The translations under genes were made by a program, and so were the position numbers. Below are positions 36,178 through 48,469 of a DNA stretch of 64,000 nt, in pieces. The notes beneath the pieces were generated by a model, which did not search any database, was not told the DNA's origin, and worked only from the letters and a program-made list of their open reading frames with translations. The stretch lies in contig NC_073351.2 in NCBI RefSeq assembly GCF_027580225.2, forward strand, positions 9,342,501 through 9,406,500. The letters are read 5' to 3'. Numbering within the stretch: position 1 is the first letter of the stretch; every line of letters starts with the position of its first letter. This DNA is from Misgurnus anguillicaudatus (Eukaryota > Chordata > Actinopteri > Cypriniformes > Cobitidae).

Positions 36178-37876
36178 CTTTTATAGGATAAGTAGGTTAG
36201 GAAAGAGCATGAATGCATGGATGGACTGAAACTATTTGATACAAATGTTGACTATTATAGTGACTTAATTATTAGTGTGAAACTTCAACACCGTACATTT
36301 TTAAAATATGTTTGATGGCAATTAAAATGTTAAAAGTATAACTGAATTATTAATGAAATATTAAGACCGTTTTGTACTATTTGCGCTGTTTGGAGATCCA
36401 GTCGTGTTAGATAAATATCCCAGGTCACTAAAGTATTTAAAATGAACATTCTCACTTTTTTATTTGACTGTATCTTAACTTATTTAACCCTTAAATGCAT
36501 GGGTTTAAAAATCCATTATTATTACATCATACAAATATCAGAATGGATTGCATGGAGAAGTTAATAGTGAGAGTGCATAAAGCAACCTGCTTCTGTTTAA
36601 GAGCAGCCAGCATGCCAGTCATGGTGATAGACTGTTAACTGGTAGAAAAAAGCTGGTCCAGGTGGGCCAAACTGATTTCAGGGTCTCTCATTTCCATGCA
36701 CACCTCATACCGCAATGTGTGACTAACACACTACAGCATAGTCCTGCTACTTTGAACCTTTAAAGACTCTAGCGTGAGGGTTAAAGGTCAGGCTTGAAAA
36801 TACCCAGCTGTATGTTAAGGTCTTCCTGCTGCACATTAAATGCCTGTTCCCAATGCATTTCCATCTCATTTTCACACCAAGGGCGCATGCTGTGCATGAG
36901 ATATGTGCAGTCACGACATGGTGCCTCCTAATTTAACATGTATGCGTGTTTGCAATAAACATCCTTTACATTATATGACACAGTCTTGGATGTACAACAG
37001 TTCTGTACTGAAGCCTAGTGAGGGATTTATTTAGTGCTGCCTTCTAAGACACCTCAATTATTTCAGTTCACTACTGTAGGTTATTTGGCACGGAGGCAAT
37101 ATGTTATCCATTAAGGATCCAAAGGAAAATGTGGTTTCCCGCGATTATCTCATCACCCTTTATTTAAAGAGATACAACGAGACAAGAAATATTGTTTATG
37201 ACAAGCAATATGAAATCATCAATAATCAATTAGACTTTAAAGTGCTTGCATGTCATTCCTAACTAGTCACAGATTCTTATAGTGTGATAGGCTTGAGCAC
37301 AGATACTGTTTTCAACAGAATACTAAAGAAATGCAAATCTGCACAACCCAGCCCGTGCACCCCCTAGGAGAAGTGTGACCAGTTCTTGTATCTGTTTATC
37401 AGACTGCGAGAGAAAAAGCCCGCTGTGACCATCATGCATTAATATACCAGCCTGACTCTCTTGATCCATCAACATAGAAATTTGATTTTTCTCAGCGTGA
37501 TGTAAAAGACAGAACATGAATTCACATCTGCAGTCTGAGAGATATGCTTTGCGGTGTCTGGAGCTCAAGTCACACACCCATGTCTGGCTCACTGTGCTCG
37601 GTGCATAAAAGTCGGGTGTTGAAATATGTCTGAAATTGTGTCTTTGAAACATTGGCATATTGTGTATGTTGGGTTATTAACTACCATAATACTTTTATAT
37701 ATGCTATGGTTCTGTATAATACCATATTCAAATACCATGGTAACTCCAGGGTGCTTGAAAGGAACGTTTAAACAAAGCACATTACATAAATGCTACTGTA
37801 TATAGAATATTTACACAGCATTGTTGACATTATGAGATGGGATGAGATTGTATGTGATGTGTATGCCGATGAATGA
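36178..37876. other. Non-coding sequence without recognised elements
   Basis: Only a weak ACCATGGTAACTCC repeat trace at about 37660-37755. No exon supported; the 111-codon minus frame at 37323-37658 has no recognisable domain. Confidence 0.35.
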
Positions 37877-37879
37877 TTA

Positions 37880-38294
37880 CACTCACCTAAAGGATTATTA
37901 GGAACACCATACTAATAAGTACCTTCAGAACTGACTTAATTCTACGTGGCATTGATTGAACAAGGTGCTGAAAGCATTCTTTAGAAATGTTGGCCCATAT
38001 TTAGAAGATAGCATCTTGCAGTTGGAGATTTGTGGGATGCACATCCAGGGCACAAAGCTCCCGTTCCACCACATCCCAAAGATGCTCTATTTGGTTGAGA
38101 TCTGGTGACTGTGGGGGCCATTTTATTACAGTGAACTCATTGTCATGTTCAAGAAACCAATTTGAAATAATTTAAGCTTAGTGACATGGTCCATTATCCT
38201 GCTGGAAGCAGCCATCAGAGGATGGGTACATGGTGGTCATAAAGGGATGGACATGGTCAGAAACAATGCTCAGGTAGGTTGTGGCATTTAAACG
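37880..38294 (-). pseudogene. Tc1-like transposase C-terminal remnant with one terminal repeat
   Basis: The plus strand starts CACTCACCTAAAGGATTATT after TA, the tip of a common fish Tc1 family. On the minus strand the catalytic C-terminal half is readable: HPFMTTMYPSSDGCFQQDNG, then PCH, and later KWPPQSPDLNQIEHLWDVV. The D of QQDNG and the E of NQIEHLW are the second and third residues of the DDE triad. Two TAA stops follow PCH and another follows QDAIF. The N-terminal half and the other end are missing beyond 38294. The element is dead. Confidence 0.88.
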
Positions 38295-38295
38295 A

Positions 38296-39764
38296 ATATA
38301 TATAATATTTAAATCTGCAGTTGATTATTGAGGATAGTGCCTATTTAAATATTTGCTTAGAAAAAATTGGGCATGTGAGTTCCAGGCATGACCAGAGGGT
38401 GACAGTGTTCGCTTAACCGGCTGACCACAGCTTGATCTCTGACACATTTTCCGCTGGCTTTGATGTATCTGTGTCTGATGGTCAAAATGAGATTTTGGGC
38501 CAGATTTCCTACACAGGGCAAATTAGCGCATGAGCATAATTCCAAAAATGCACCAATGGGAGTGGTAATATCTACGGGTTATTTACTTTAAAAACACAAC
38601 AGCTGATTTCCATAATGGCCACTGAAATCTGCTAAGAGTAGCGCAAATTAGGTCAGGGTCACAAAAAAGCAGAGCTGATGAGTTCAGCACCACAGACATC
38701 ACAGCTAACAAAGCCATTGGACACTAAAAATTGAAGTTTTGAAACGTCTGGTATTGTGTGACTTCTCCTAGTGACTCCTCTTTTATTTACTTCAGCAAAT
38801 AAAATATAACATGGCTTGGCAAACAATATTTTTGAATAATATGTTCCTCTGGGATTCCAAATATATTGTTATATGTTAAAACGATCCTCTGGCTTGTATC
38901 ACGCGCTCTCTGCTCTCTATGATGCCTTTTCTTTTTAGCAATAATTGCTGTCATTTCAAGCGCAAAGTAATTTAAGACATGCTTTTTTTCAGCGTAACAT
39001 AATGGCGCAAATGCCAGTCAAAACACACACGCAAACATTAGAAAATCACTCTGCTGAATCATTTAAATAATCTCCTCCCAAAAATTTGGCATCTGAAAGA
39101 GAAACTCCTAGAAATGCATATGCAATAATGTCAGTCGCAAAAATAACAAGACCACACATTTTCAGCGCTAATTATCCACTGTGCGTTTTTAGTCAATCCT
39201 GACAGTTTGCGCAGTCTTTGGTCTCATGAATCTATTACTTGTTTCTTTTATTCATATTAAATCTCTCATTCGTTATTATTGTTTTGGTGGGAGTAAAAAG
39301 TTAATTTATATTACTTAAATATACTACATAGATTTTCTATTTAATCTTAAAGCTGTACTTAAGCGTTTTTTATATTGTGCTTTAAACAGTTTTTTAAAAA
39401 AATCGTCAGAGAGATGATGTTTCTGCATAATGCTTATGGCGTCATCTCGTGTTTTAATATTCGTGTTACCGGAAAATAATTCATCAAGAGTCCCTGAGCC
39501 CTGTATACTTGGTTAATTCCAAGATTAGTTTTTTACTCCCATTTAAGGGCACTTCAGGAAGGGGACACACATCTCACAAATCCTGCAAAAGTTTACACCT
39601 TAATAATCTTCGAAGGGAAAATATCAAATTTACAATAAACACTGCAATATTCTATAAAATAAAGAATTGTCAGTTTTGATTTCATGGGAACTTTAATATG
39701 CAACATAACTTACATGGTATTTTGTGGTCATTGAAAGGTATCAATGAATACCCTTTTTTTAACC
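38296..39764. other. Non-coding sequence without recognised features
   Basis: AT-rich sequence; no inverted repeat, SINE or exon was recognised. Confidence 0.35.
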
Positions 39765-40262
39765 CTTTGGGTTTCCACATTTAAAACAGCCACAGGCCTG
39801 AACAAAGTGCTGTACAATAAAATAGTGTAGGTAAAAATACACAGTGTAAAATAATACTAAGACTATAAGAATTAAAAACAAATTGAAGTATAATAATAAT
39901 TTAAAATAATAATACAATAATATAATAGTACAAAAAGAAAAAATAGCACTAAAACAAGAAATAATGTAGAATTAAACCAAATTAAAAGGAAATTGATTGA
40001 GATTCCAAGGGAAACAGATAAGTTTTTAAAAGGACTTAAAAATATTCAGATAGGGTGCAAACCTTAACTCTATGGGCAAATCACAGAAAAGCCTTAGAAA
40101 GTCATGAATAGGGACAGTGAAGGAGGTTCTGGTGGCCTGATCTTGGGCTTCTGGAAGGAGAGTATGGATGCAATAATTCAGATAAATAAATAGGGGCCTG
40201 ATTATGCAGGGACTTAAAAACAAGTCCAAACATTTTTGGTTGTGCGACACCGACTAAAATAA
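39765..40262 (-). pseudogene. Non-LTR retrotransposon (LINE) ORF2 3' end, minus strand
   Basis: The minus strand first reads LVFKSLHNQAPIYLSELLHP then YSPSRSPRSGHQNLL, then shifts frame to SFTVPIHDFLRL and LPIELRFAPYLNIFKSF. These are the last residues after the reverse-transcriptase domain in fish L2/CR1-type LINEs. It ends in a stop and a 3' region containing TGTACAGCACTTTG. The element is 5'-truncated and frameshifted. Clade assignment is from memory. Confidence 0.8.
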
Positions 40263-40949
40263 CCAACCAACACAGTCTGCATTTGGAAAAACTGTGTAAG
40301 TTAAATGTTGTATATTGAATATATAGCAATAAATGCTGCGTTTGATAAAAAATTATAAGGATCTAAGATTAGAGGTTGCCAGAAATTCACTCAGGGGGTT
40401 ACATTCACAGGTTTGACAGGTGATGGAGGTGTCTGCCACCTAGGAGCAGACTGCATCACTAATCATCAAGGTCATATCCAGGAGGTGCAGACACATCACT
40501 ATGTTGACAGCGATGCCACAGGTCTATATGTGGGTGGACCTTCTGCTCTCATTGAAAATCAATGATAGTTTTTCTCACTCCGAGACAGCACAGAAGTTGC
40601 CTGTTCTTTATATATATAAATATTGTAATTAGGAAAACAACCATTTGGATACTGGATTTTTTTTGTGGCTTTCTTATGTTTTCCTATATTTGATCAACCT
40701 TATCAAGGATACAATTTGACTTCGTAGCGCATCCTGATTTTAGTCAGGGCTTAGTGTGTAAAATCCAGGCTAAAGTCTCATAATCTACTGATTTCAGACC
40801 TCACTCAGTCAGAATAAAATATATCAAGGTTATAGTTCCAAAGAATGTTCTTTACATTATGTAGGATGATTTTATGTAGAAAACAGCAAATCACTGTAAA
40901 CTTATTTTTGTAATCTGGCTGATTGCAATGTTATCTGAGGGTCAACATA

Positions 40950-42069
40950 CAGTGAGGAAAATAAGTATTTGAACAACCTGCTGTTTTGCAAGTTCTCCCA
41001 CTTAGAAATCACGGAGGGGTCTGAAATTGTCATCGTAGGTGCATGTCCACTGTGAGAGACACAATTTAAAAAAAATCCTTAATATAGTGCAGTCGCCCTG
41101 TCCCATGTGCAGAAAAAACACCCCCAAAGCATGATGCTACCACACGCATGCTTCACAGTAAGGATAGTGTTCTTGGGATGGTACTCATCATTCTTCTTCC
41201 TCCAAACACGGAGGAATTAGTGGAATTATGACAAAAAAAGTTATATTTTTGTCTCATCTGACCACATGACTTTCTCCATTGACTCCTCTGGATCATCCAA
41301 ATGGTCATTGGCAAACTTAAGACGGGCCTGGACATGTGCTGGTTTAAGCAGGGGAACTTTCCGTGCCATGCATGATTTCAAACCATGATGTCTTAGTGTA
41401 TTACCAACAGTAACCTTGGAAACGGTGGTCCCAGCTCTTTTCAGGTCATTGACCAACTCCTCCCATGTAGTTCTGGCTGATTTCTCACCTTTCTTAGGAT
41501 TATTTAGACCCCACGAGGTGAGATCTTGCATGGAGCCAAAGTCCGAGGGAGATTAACAGTCATGTTTAGCTTCTTCCTTTTTCAAATGATTGCTCCAACA
41601 GTGGACTTTTTTTCACCAAGCTACTTGGCAATTTCCCCGTAGCCCTTTGCATCATTGTGGAGGTGTACAATTTTGTCTCTAGTGTCTTTGGACAGCTCTT
41701 TGGTCTTGGCCATAGTTGGATTCTTACTGATTGTATGGGGTTGACAGGTGTCTTTATGCAGCTAACGACCTCAAAAAGTGCATCTAATTTAGGATAATAA
41801 ATGGAGTGGAGGTGGACATTTTAAAGGCAGACTAACAGGTCTTTGAGGGTCAGAATTCTAGCTGATAGACAGGTGTTAAATTCTTATTTGCAGCTGTATC
41901 ATACAAATAAATAGTTAAAAAATCATATATTGTGATTTCTGGATTTGTTTTAGATTATGTCTCTCACAGTGGACATGCACCTACGATGACAATTTCAGAC
42001 CCCATCGTGATTTCTAAGTGGGAGAACTTGCAAAATAGCAGGGTGTTCACATATTTATTTTCCTCACTG
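40950..42069. mobile_element. Tc1-like transposon, internally deleted, both ends present
   Basis: The ends are CAGTGAGGAAAATAAGTATT and the complement of AATATTTATTTTCCTCACTG type sequence, with terminal repeats of over 100 bp (both contain CAAGTTCTCCCACTTAGAAA and CATCGTAGGTGCATGTCCAC). TA lies at 40948-40949 and 42070-42071. Length 1120 bp against about 1.6 kb for full fish Tc1 elements. Confidence 0.9.
41090..41713 (-). pseudogene. Tc1-like transposase, frameshifted and deleted
   Basis: The minus strand starts MAKTKELSKDTRDKIVHLHN (helix-turn-helix, DNA-binding) and continues through frame breaks to a 96-codon open stretch with TTWEELVNDLKRAGTTVSKV and KVMWSDETKI. The D of WSDET is the first catalytic Asp. 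Then come [20 protein letters not shown] in another frame and [15 protein letters not shown]. The segment with the second Asp and the Glu is deleted before the terminal repeat, so no active enzyme is possible. Confidence 0.9.
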
Positions 42070-42145
42070 TAATGTTACCTGGAGGATATTAGCCACTTGA
42101 CAAAATCAGGAGAGTTGGGTTTTCACAGACTGGGTCATGTATTTG

Positions 42146-43878
42146 TTCACATTGAAGTTTTATGTGACCCGTAAGAATGCGAAACAACCCAAAGTGTTTT
42201 CCTCGTAACGTCATTAAAGTTCATCTGATCGTATTTTGCGGTAACTCGTGATTTCCTTCAAATGGACTTTATATTGTTGTCTCATGGCCACAAATGTCAA
42301 AACAAATAAAATCCGTAATTAGTTTATTCACCCAGGACTCGAACAAACACTGAACAATCATAACAGAAGAGCTTTCAGACAACGCCCCTGTAATTCTTCT
42401 TTTATGATCCACAAACAGGCTGTCATGCTTTAGGGACGGGTAGGGGATCGCGCCACTGGCCTGCCAGCCTGTTGAAAGTTTATAGTGCATTACAAACCTA
42501 TTGATCAAAGCCCTGGGCAGGTCTGTTGCTCTTATGGGGGAAAGGGCCTGTTGTCTGTAATGCAACTAGACTGATGGGCCATTATTTAGGTCCAACATAA
42601 TTCAATAGCCTGAACAGTACGGCTACAACTGAAGAATAATATTAAGTCCCTCTGGGTTACCTCTTAATCCTTGTGACCCCCCGTAATGCAAGTCTTCTTT
42701 GTTTAACACCTGATTTAAATGATCAGTTTGAGATCCATGAACTGAAGTGAGTGTGGCATATAAGAGAGAAATATGGGGTGCTGTGGCTCTCCAGGACCTT
42801 AAAAGCATTGGCTAGCTAAGTGATTGTGGTGTCATGTCAACTTTATACTGCTGTCTCAGACACTAAAACATCATGTTATTGGTTTATTATAGAGTTAGGT
42901 CCGAAGTACCATCCCAGAGGTACATTTTATTGGTCAGAGGTTGCTTGTTATAGCTCAGAAGACTTAATAGTGTTCTCAGTTATGTTTCAGAGTTAAGTAT
43001 CGGAGTATGAGGGTGATTTAGAATGATGGCGATTTTATCTATCAGCTCCAACTCCATGCCGGGTCACGATCCATTGCACAATTTGCATCCAGCTATACAG
43101 GCGCTATACAATCATAGCTCTCGGACGCCAGCAATTTATTCAAAGAGAAGAAGTTTAATAGGAAAAAGTTGACTCCAGAAGATGTTTCGATATATTTAGT
43201 GTTCCCTCTTACAGCAATGCTTTCTCAAGTTTAATTGAATCCTCCAGCACGCAATGCAACACCGTTCTTCACAAGCTAATTGAATTTCCTGCTGTATGCT
43301 TAGCTATAGGTTTGGAGAACCTGATCGATTTTTTCATTCCTCCTGGATCTACAGTTGGTCTTGAACAAGATGATTAATAAGAATTGCTTTAAGAAAGTCT
43401 TGCTCCATCTCTCGCTGTAGTGACAGAGTTATTTCAGTCCTCTGGACCATAGCTGCACAACTCTCTATAAGAATGGACTTTAGTGATTTTATTCATTATT
43501 CCCTTTAGTGAGACAGATAAGACAGCAGGGATAGTTTATTTCCTGTAGGGACAAAACATGTTGCTGGTATTTTTCTGTAATTTATCATTTTTAAAGCATT
43601 ATTTTGATACTGACTTCCTCAAATTTTGCCATTACACACTTCTTCTCATAAGCAGTGATGGCTTGTGACTTCTTTTATCATCTCTTTTATCATGAACACT
43701 TTTGACGTGTATGCCGCAGGCATGTATTGTGAAATGACACGCAATGCACATAGGTTCACACGATGCACTGAACACATATTTTGACATGACTAGCCACACA
43801 CGACACCCCAAACACTTTTTTTTTGAGGCACTGGCCGCTACTGTTCATAACGATCAATAATGATAGTAAAATTCATAT
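42146..43878. other. Non-coding sequence without recognised elements
   Basis: No exon, SINE or inverted-repeat element was recognised across about 1.7 kb. Confidence 0.35.
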
Positions 43879-43880
43879 TT

Positions 43881-45615
43881 GTGACCCTGGGCCACAAAAC
43901 CATGAGGGTAAATTTGTTTGAAATTGCGATGATGTATGCATCATCTGGAAGTTAAATAAATAAGCCTTCCATTGATGTATGGCAGTGGACGCCAACGTGT
44001 TGATCGCGATCTTTGACACTTCCACTGTAGTTTCCACAAGTAAGAGAAAAAATAAGTTGGTCCATGCCCGGACCATTGGGATTCAAGCGACAATTCCCGG
44101 CAGCCTGCTGACCAATTTGCCCTGCTGCCGTCAGCTGATTTATTGGTTTTATGTACCAAAGTCAAATTTTCAGAATTCTGCATTCAATAGAAACATCAAC
44201 AAGTTTCACTTTGGTGCATGCACCACGTCCCTGCAGCGTGTATAGTGTGGATTGGTGAATGGATGAGTCATTATTTGACAGGATTCATTTTTCAGCACGA
44301 CACGCTTTTCCCATATTTTATATGCACATAATAAAAAAACACATAAGAACCTTGCTTTGTGGACTGCGTGTGAATGTTTCTTCAACAAGATTAAAACATG
44401 AAACGTAACATTCTTCACATATAGTAACACGGTTCTGTCAGTGATTGATTGATGAACTGATTATTGGACAGTTTTAAGTATCATTTGATAGGTTACAGTC
44501 AAATCCCTGCTCACATGAATAGAGTTCATTTGTCAATTAATATAAAATTCCATAAGTTGTCAGACAAACCATATTTTTTTTCAAAGAGAAACGTCCTTAT
44601 AATAATGACTTAATGATATTTGAAAACATTACAACTTGTATTTCAACAGAGACAATGGAGGTAAGTTACAGTGGGATGGACCAGTTCTAATAAAACAATA
44701 TTTGATTTAATGTAAATGATTTTGGAAGTCTATAAAATACAGATTACTTAAACCTACTAATTATACATAAACTTAATTTAAAAATTGTTATAATATTATA
44801 TACAATATGTTTTGTAAAATCAGGTTTTTGCATCATTCTCATTGCATTTACTACACCAATTTTACCAGTGGATGTTGCCAGCATGCAGTGTTCTGGCCAT
44901 GATAAGTTTAATTTTGAGAAAGCTTTTCATTATTATAAGACACTTAATTGCAATTTTGACTTAGTTTCTCATTTTTATGAGAAAGTATCTTATAAATATG
45001 AAATACCAAGTCATTATTATGATAAAGTTTCAAATTGCAATGACATAATGATTGTTTGTTAAGAATGTTAAGAACTTTGTCAATCAATGTTGTTACTTCA
45101 TTTTGCCACACGGAAAGTGGAAACTTGAAATATTATGAGGTTTTTTTTGGCATTTAAAAATTGGATCCAGGCATTTTATGTAATTTAAATATAATTAGCC
45201 TAAATTAAATGCCTCAAGTTGGAGGTTCAATCTGGGCCCTTAAAAGGGTTGATCTTTACTTTCATCAAGGCCGAGGTTGGGAATCTTGGCCGTAAAAAGG
45301 CTGGTGACCACTGATGTATGGTTTGTTAGGATAGGACAATATTTGGCAGAGATACAACTATTTGAAAATCTGAGGGTGCAAAAAAGCAAAATATTGCCTT
45401 TAAAGTTGTCCAAATGAAGTCCTTAGCAGCTGTATCCACTCACAGAAATAATTTTTTTATATATTTACGTTAGGAATTTTATAAAATATCTTCAAAAAAA
45501 GCCTGATTATTTTTGCCAAAAGAAAAATCGATAATTTTGATCCATGCAATGTATTGTTGGCTACTTTAACAAATATACCTGTGCTACTGGTTTTGACTGG
45601 TTTTGTGGTCCATGG
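43881..45615. mobile_element. GTGACCCTGGGCCACAAAAC repeat interrupted by an hAT element
   Basis: The left part 43881-43982 begins GTGACCCTGGGCCACAAAAC and ends CCTTCCATTGATGTATGG. The right part 45314-45615 resumes ATGTATGGTTTGTTAGGATA and ends CTGGTTTTGTGGTCCATGG, inverse to the start. It matches an abundant cyprinid repeat as recalled. Confidence 0.75.
43983..45313. mobile_element. hAT element, 1.33 kb, non-autonomous
   Basis: The ends CAGTGGACGCCAACGTGTT and AAAAGGCTGGTGACCACTG are imperfect inverted repeats. A perfect 8-bp duplication ATGTATGG lies at 43975-43982 and 45314-45321. The body is AT-rich without a transposase; the 64-codon frame at 44868-45062 is composition-driven. Confidence 0.82.
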
Positions 45616-45620
45616 TGGTA

Positions 45621-46030
45621 TAGACCCCTTCAAGGTTTGTAAACATTGAATGACTATCGGATGCGTGCGCAGCATGGGGTCAAACTGTTCATACCATTTA
45701 GGCTTTATAATTTAATCTAATAGGGCTGAAAAATTATGACTTACCTCAAATGAAGTGAGCACTACAAACACAAGCCTCTTTGATCTATGCATTGTCCCAG
45801 TCTGCAGGTTAATTGCTTGCAGACGCAGATGTTGTATTTTTTTTGTTTTTGAGATTCTGCATGAATCGCGAAAACTTAACGGAAGACCTGGTGCGATTTT
45901 CACGGCCCACAACGTAATTAGGCATTTTTGACGAAACCGAATAATATGCAACTCAATCTGCTGTAATGACTTTTCTGACCCCGACATGCGCAGTGGGAAC
46001 CGCCTGTGACGTGAACTGTGAACGGGTCTA
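45621..46030. mobile_element. TAGACCC...GGGTCTA element
   Basis: Tips TAGACCCCTTCA and the complement of TGAACGGGTCTA agree at 11 of 12 positions and are flanked by TA on both sides. 410 bp, no coding capacity; the 117-codon minus frame spans it without domain support. Confidence 0.55.
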
Positions 46031-46032
46031 TA

Positions 46033-46645
46033 GAAAAAGCAGTATAGTAAAGTACAAAAACGCATTCTGTGTCAAGAAAATGTATATTTGATTATTTTGG
46101 TAAGCAGGTGCTGAGACATGAAGAAAAACACAATCATTTTCCTTGCAATGTAGTCATCTGAGGTTCCACAACAGGAAAATTGCATTTGACCCTTTTTTCT
46201 TATGTTTTTCTGTTATATAACATAACAGTCTGTCTAGCTGCTCCATTAAGGCAATGGAAAGCAGACCCAAAGGGCAGCAAGATTTTTAGGAATAAAACTC
46301 ACAGCAGGAAGCCCCTTCTGCTTATCTCTCTAACATGCAACCTCTCGCTCCTTATTGTCATACTTATGTCTCATCTTTTATGCCCCTTAACACAATATGC
46401 CGCCTTTAAAGGATCCGCAAATTGCAAAATAAACTGGCACTTACTGCAAATGGAGAAGAAAATAGAGAAACATTCTTTCTCTTCTCTTTTGAAACAAATA
46501 GTCATTGTGAGAGGTTCAAGGAATAAACTTATTAACAACTTCAAATCTTATTGGTTGTTGTGTGTCTTGGACAAAATATCATATAAGAACTAGTCATGTG
46601 AGAACCAATGAGGTTTAAAGTTACTGCCATGCTGCCATATTTGAG
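46033..46645. other. Non-coding sequence; 137-codon frame not supported
   Basis: A plus-strand frame at 46180-46593 is open but has no recognised domain, no homologous pattern and AT-driven residue use. It could be chance. Confidence 0.3.
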
Positions 46646-46675
46646 TTTAGCGCATCACATTTTTATTTCTTACTT

Positions 46676-46910
46676 GGGCTGCGTCCGAAACCGCATACTG
46701 TACAGTAGGTACTGAATGAGATTGCCGTTAAAACAGTAGGTACTGTATAGTATGAATCCTGGTAGTATGAATGAGATTCGGACGTTCTACATCCACCATG
46801 TTGCTACATCACGTGACATATGTCGTCATCACGTCATGTCATTCCAGCGCGAAAACAGCCGCGATTTTCGCGTATTATATAGTATGGAAGTAGGCGGTTT
46901 CGGACATAGC
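46676..46910. mobile_element. GGGCTGCGTCCGAAACCGC palindromic MITE
   Basis: Left GGGCTGCGTCCGAAACCGCA then TACTG pairs with right TAGGCGGTTTCGGACATAGC; ATAGTATG words pair inward. Common fish family, non-coding. Confidence 0.7.
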
Positions 46911-46924
46911 ATTGGTCTTTTTGT

Positions 46925-47095
46925 CTTGTTTGTTAGTACAAAAATCTAAAAATTCTTAAATCAAGATGTATTTTCTTGATGAGCAAAATGACATAAGAAA
47001 ATAATTCTAGTTTTTAGACAAAAAAAATCGAATTTTAGTGAATTTGTTCTTAAAACAACAAAAAATTCTGCAAATGAGGTAAGAATAAAAATAGA
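46925..47095. repeat. Half copy of the CACTGCAAAAA MITE
   Basis: Contains AAAATCTAAAAATTCTTAAA, TTTTCTTGATGAGCAAAATG and TTGTTCTTAAAACAA in the same order as the left half of 34085-34528. The terminus and the right half are missing. Confidence 0.7.
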
Positions 47096-47273
47096 ATTTA
47101 GCGCATCAAATTTTTATTTAATTCATTGATTTCAATCGTTACTCAGTTAATTAAAGATATCAAGGTTATATTTTCACAGAATGTTCTTTACATTATGTAG
47201 GATAATCTTATGTAGTAAATCACCAAAATATGACTTTAGCTGGGTTTTCACAAACTGGGTCACTTTTGGTTAA

Positions 47274-47923
47274 AGGAAAACACCACAGTTTTTAAAATTG
47301 TACTATGTTTTTAGCTCAACTTAGACAAATTAATACATACCTATCTTTTTTTCAATGCATGCACTTCATCTTTGTGCAGTGCGTCTTAAATGTGTTAGCA
47401 TTTAGCCTAGCCCCATTCATTCCTTAGGATCCAAACAGGGATGAATTTAAAAAGCCACCAAACATTTCCATGTTTTCCCTATTTAAAGACATCAGTAGTT
47501 ACACGAGTAAGTATGGTGGCACAAAATAAAACGTTTCCTTGGAAGTTTGAGCGAGAGGAGAAGTTGTCAGGACTGATGATGTTACTGCGCCCGAGGTCGA
47601 AGTGCTGCAAACTAAGTGCTCTTCCACCATACAATATAGTTCTTATTTTTTATCCGCTTAAAAATCGCCACGTTTTATTTTGTACCACCATACTTACTCA
47701 TGTAACAGTCTTTAAATAGGGAAAACATGGAAGTGTTTGGTGCCTTTCTAAATTAATCCCTGTTTGGATCCTAAGGAATGAATGGGGCTAGACTAAATGC
47801 TAACACATTCACGACACGCTGTACAAAGATTAAGTGGACGCATTGAATAAAGCTATGTATGTATTAATTTGTCTAAGTTGAGGTAAAAACATAGTAAAAT
47901 ATTAAAAAACGGTGGCGTTTCCT
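47274..47923. mobile_element. TTAA-target fold-back element AGGAAAACACC
   Basis: TTAA at 47270-47273 and 47924-47927. Arms of about 260 bp pair over most of their length: CCATTCATTCCTTAGGATCC with GGATCCTAAGGAATGAATGG, and ACCATACTTACT with AGTAAGTATGGT. The spacer is about 140 bp. No coding capacity. Confidence 0.8.
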
Positions 47924-47954
47924 TTAACACAATGTTCAAAACTAGCTAATTATC

Positions 47955-48463
47955 CTACCCAGTCTCACAAAGTTTCGTGATATAGTCACGTATTTTTTTG
48001 ATTCTTTTTTCGTGCTATTATCACGAAATTTCGTGTTTTTTCTTGATCGTATAACGAATTCCTGTTTTTGTATGATTATCACGTATTGGTTACTCAACTG
48101 TTTTTTCCTATTTTAAAACCATTGTCGCTTCAGTTTAGGGTTAGATTTGGTGCTTGAATTAGAATGTCACTTTATATATTGATTTTTACTATTTTTTCTG
48201 ATTTATTTTTTTATATGTCGCCTGGCGTTAGGGTTAGAGTTGGGTTTGGTTAGGGATGTCATTTTATGTAAATCTAACCCTAAACCGAAGCGACAATGGT
48301 TTAAAAATAGGAAAAAGCAGCTGAGCAACCAATACGTGACAATCACACGAAAACAGGAACTCGCCACACGATCACGAAAAAACACGAAATTTCGCGATAA
48401 TAGCACGAAAAAAGAACAAAAAAAATACGTGACTATATAACGAAACTTCGCGAGACTGGGCTG
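47955..48463. mobile_element. Palindromic CACGAAATTTCGT MITE, complete copy
   Basis: The ends CTACCCAGTCTCAC and GCGAGACTGGGCTG are inverted and AATTATC flanks both (47948-47954, 48464-48470). Arms contain TATAGTCACGTATTTTTTTG and its inverse. The AACCCTAACGCC-type words in the centre belong to the family and are not telomeric. Confidence 0.8.
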
Positions 48464-48469
48464 AATTAT

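Larger units (their letters stand above)
40816..42145. repeat. Dispersed repeat interrupted by a Tc1 element
   Basis: 40816-40947 and 42072-42145 flank the Tc1 element. They match 47145-47232 in TATCAAGGTTATA, GAATGTTCTTTACATTATGT, AGGATRATYTTATGTAG and TGGGTTTTCACARACTGGGT. Confidence 0.6.

Noticed and set aside
44868..45062. 64-codon frame rich in Tyr, His and Asp
   Set aside because: Sits inside a non-autonomous hAT element; composition reflects repeated CATTATTATA-type sequence.
46180..46593. 137-codon plus-strand frame starting with a hydrophobic stretch that resembles a signal peptide
   Set aside because: No downstream domain or homologous pattern; the hydrophobic start is explained by T-rich sequence.
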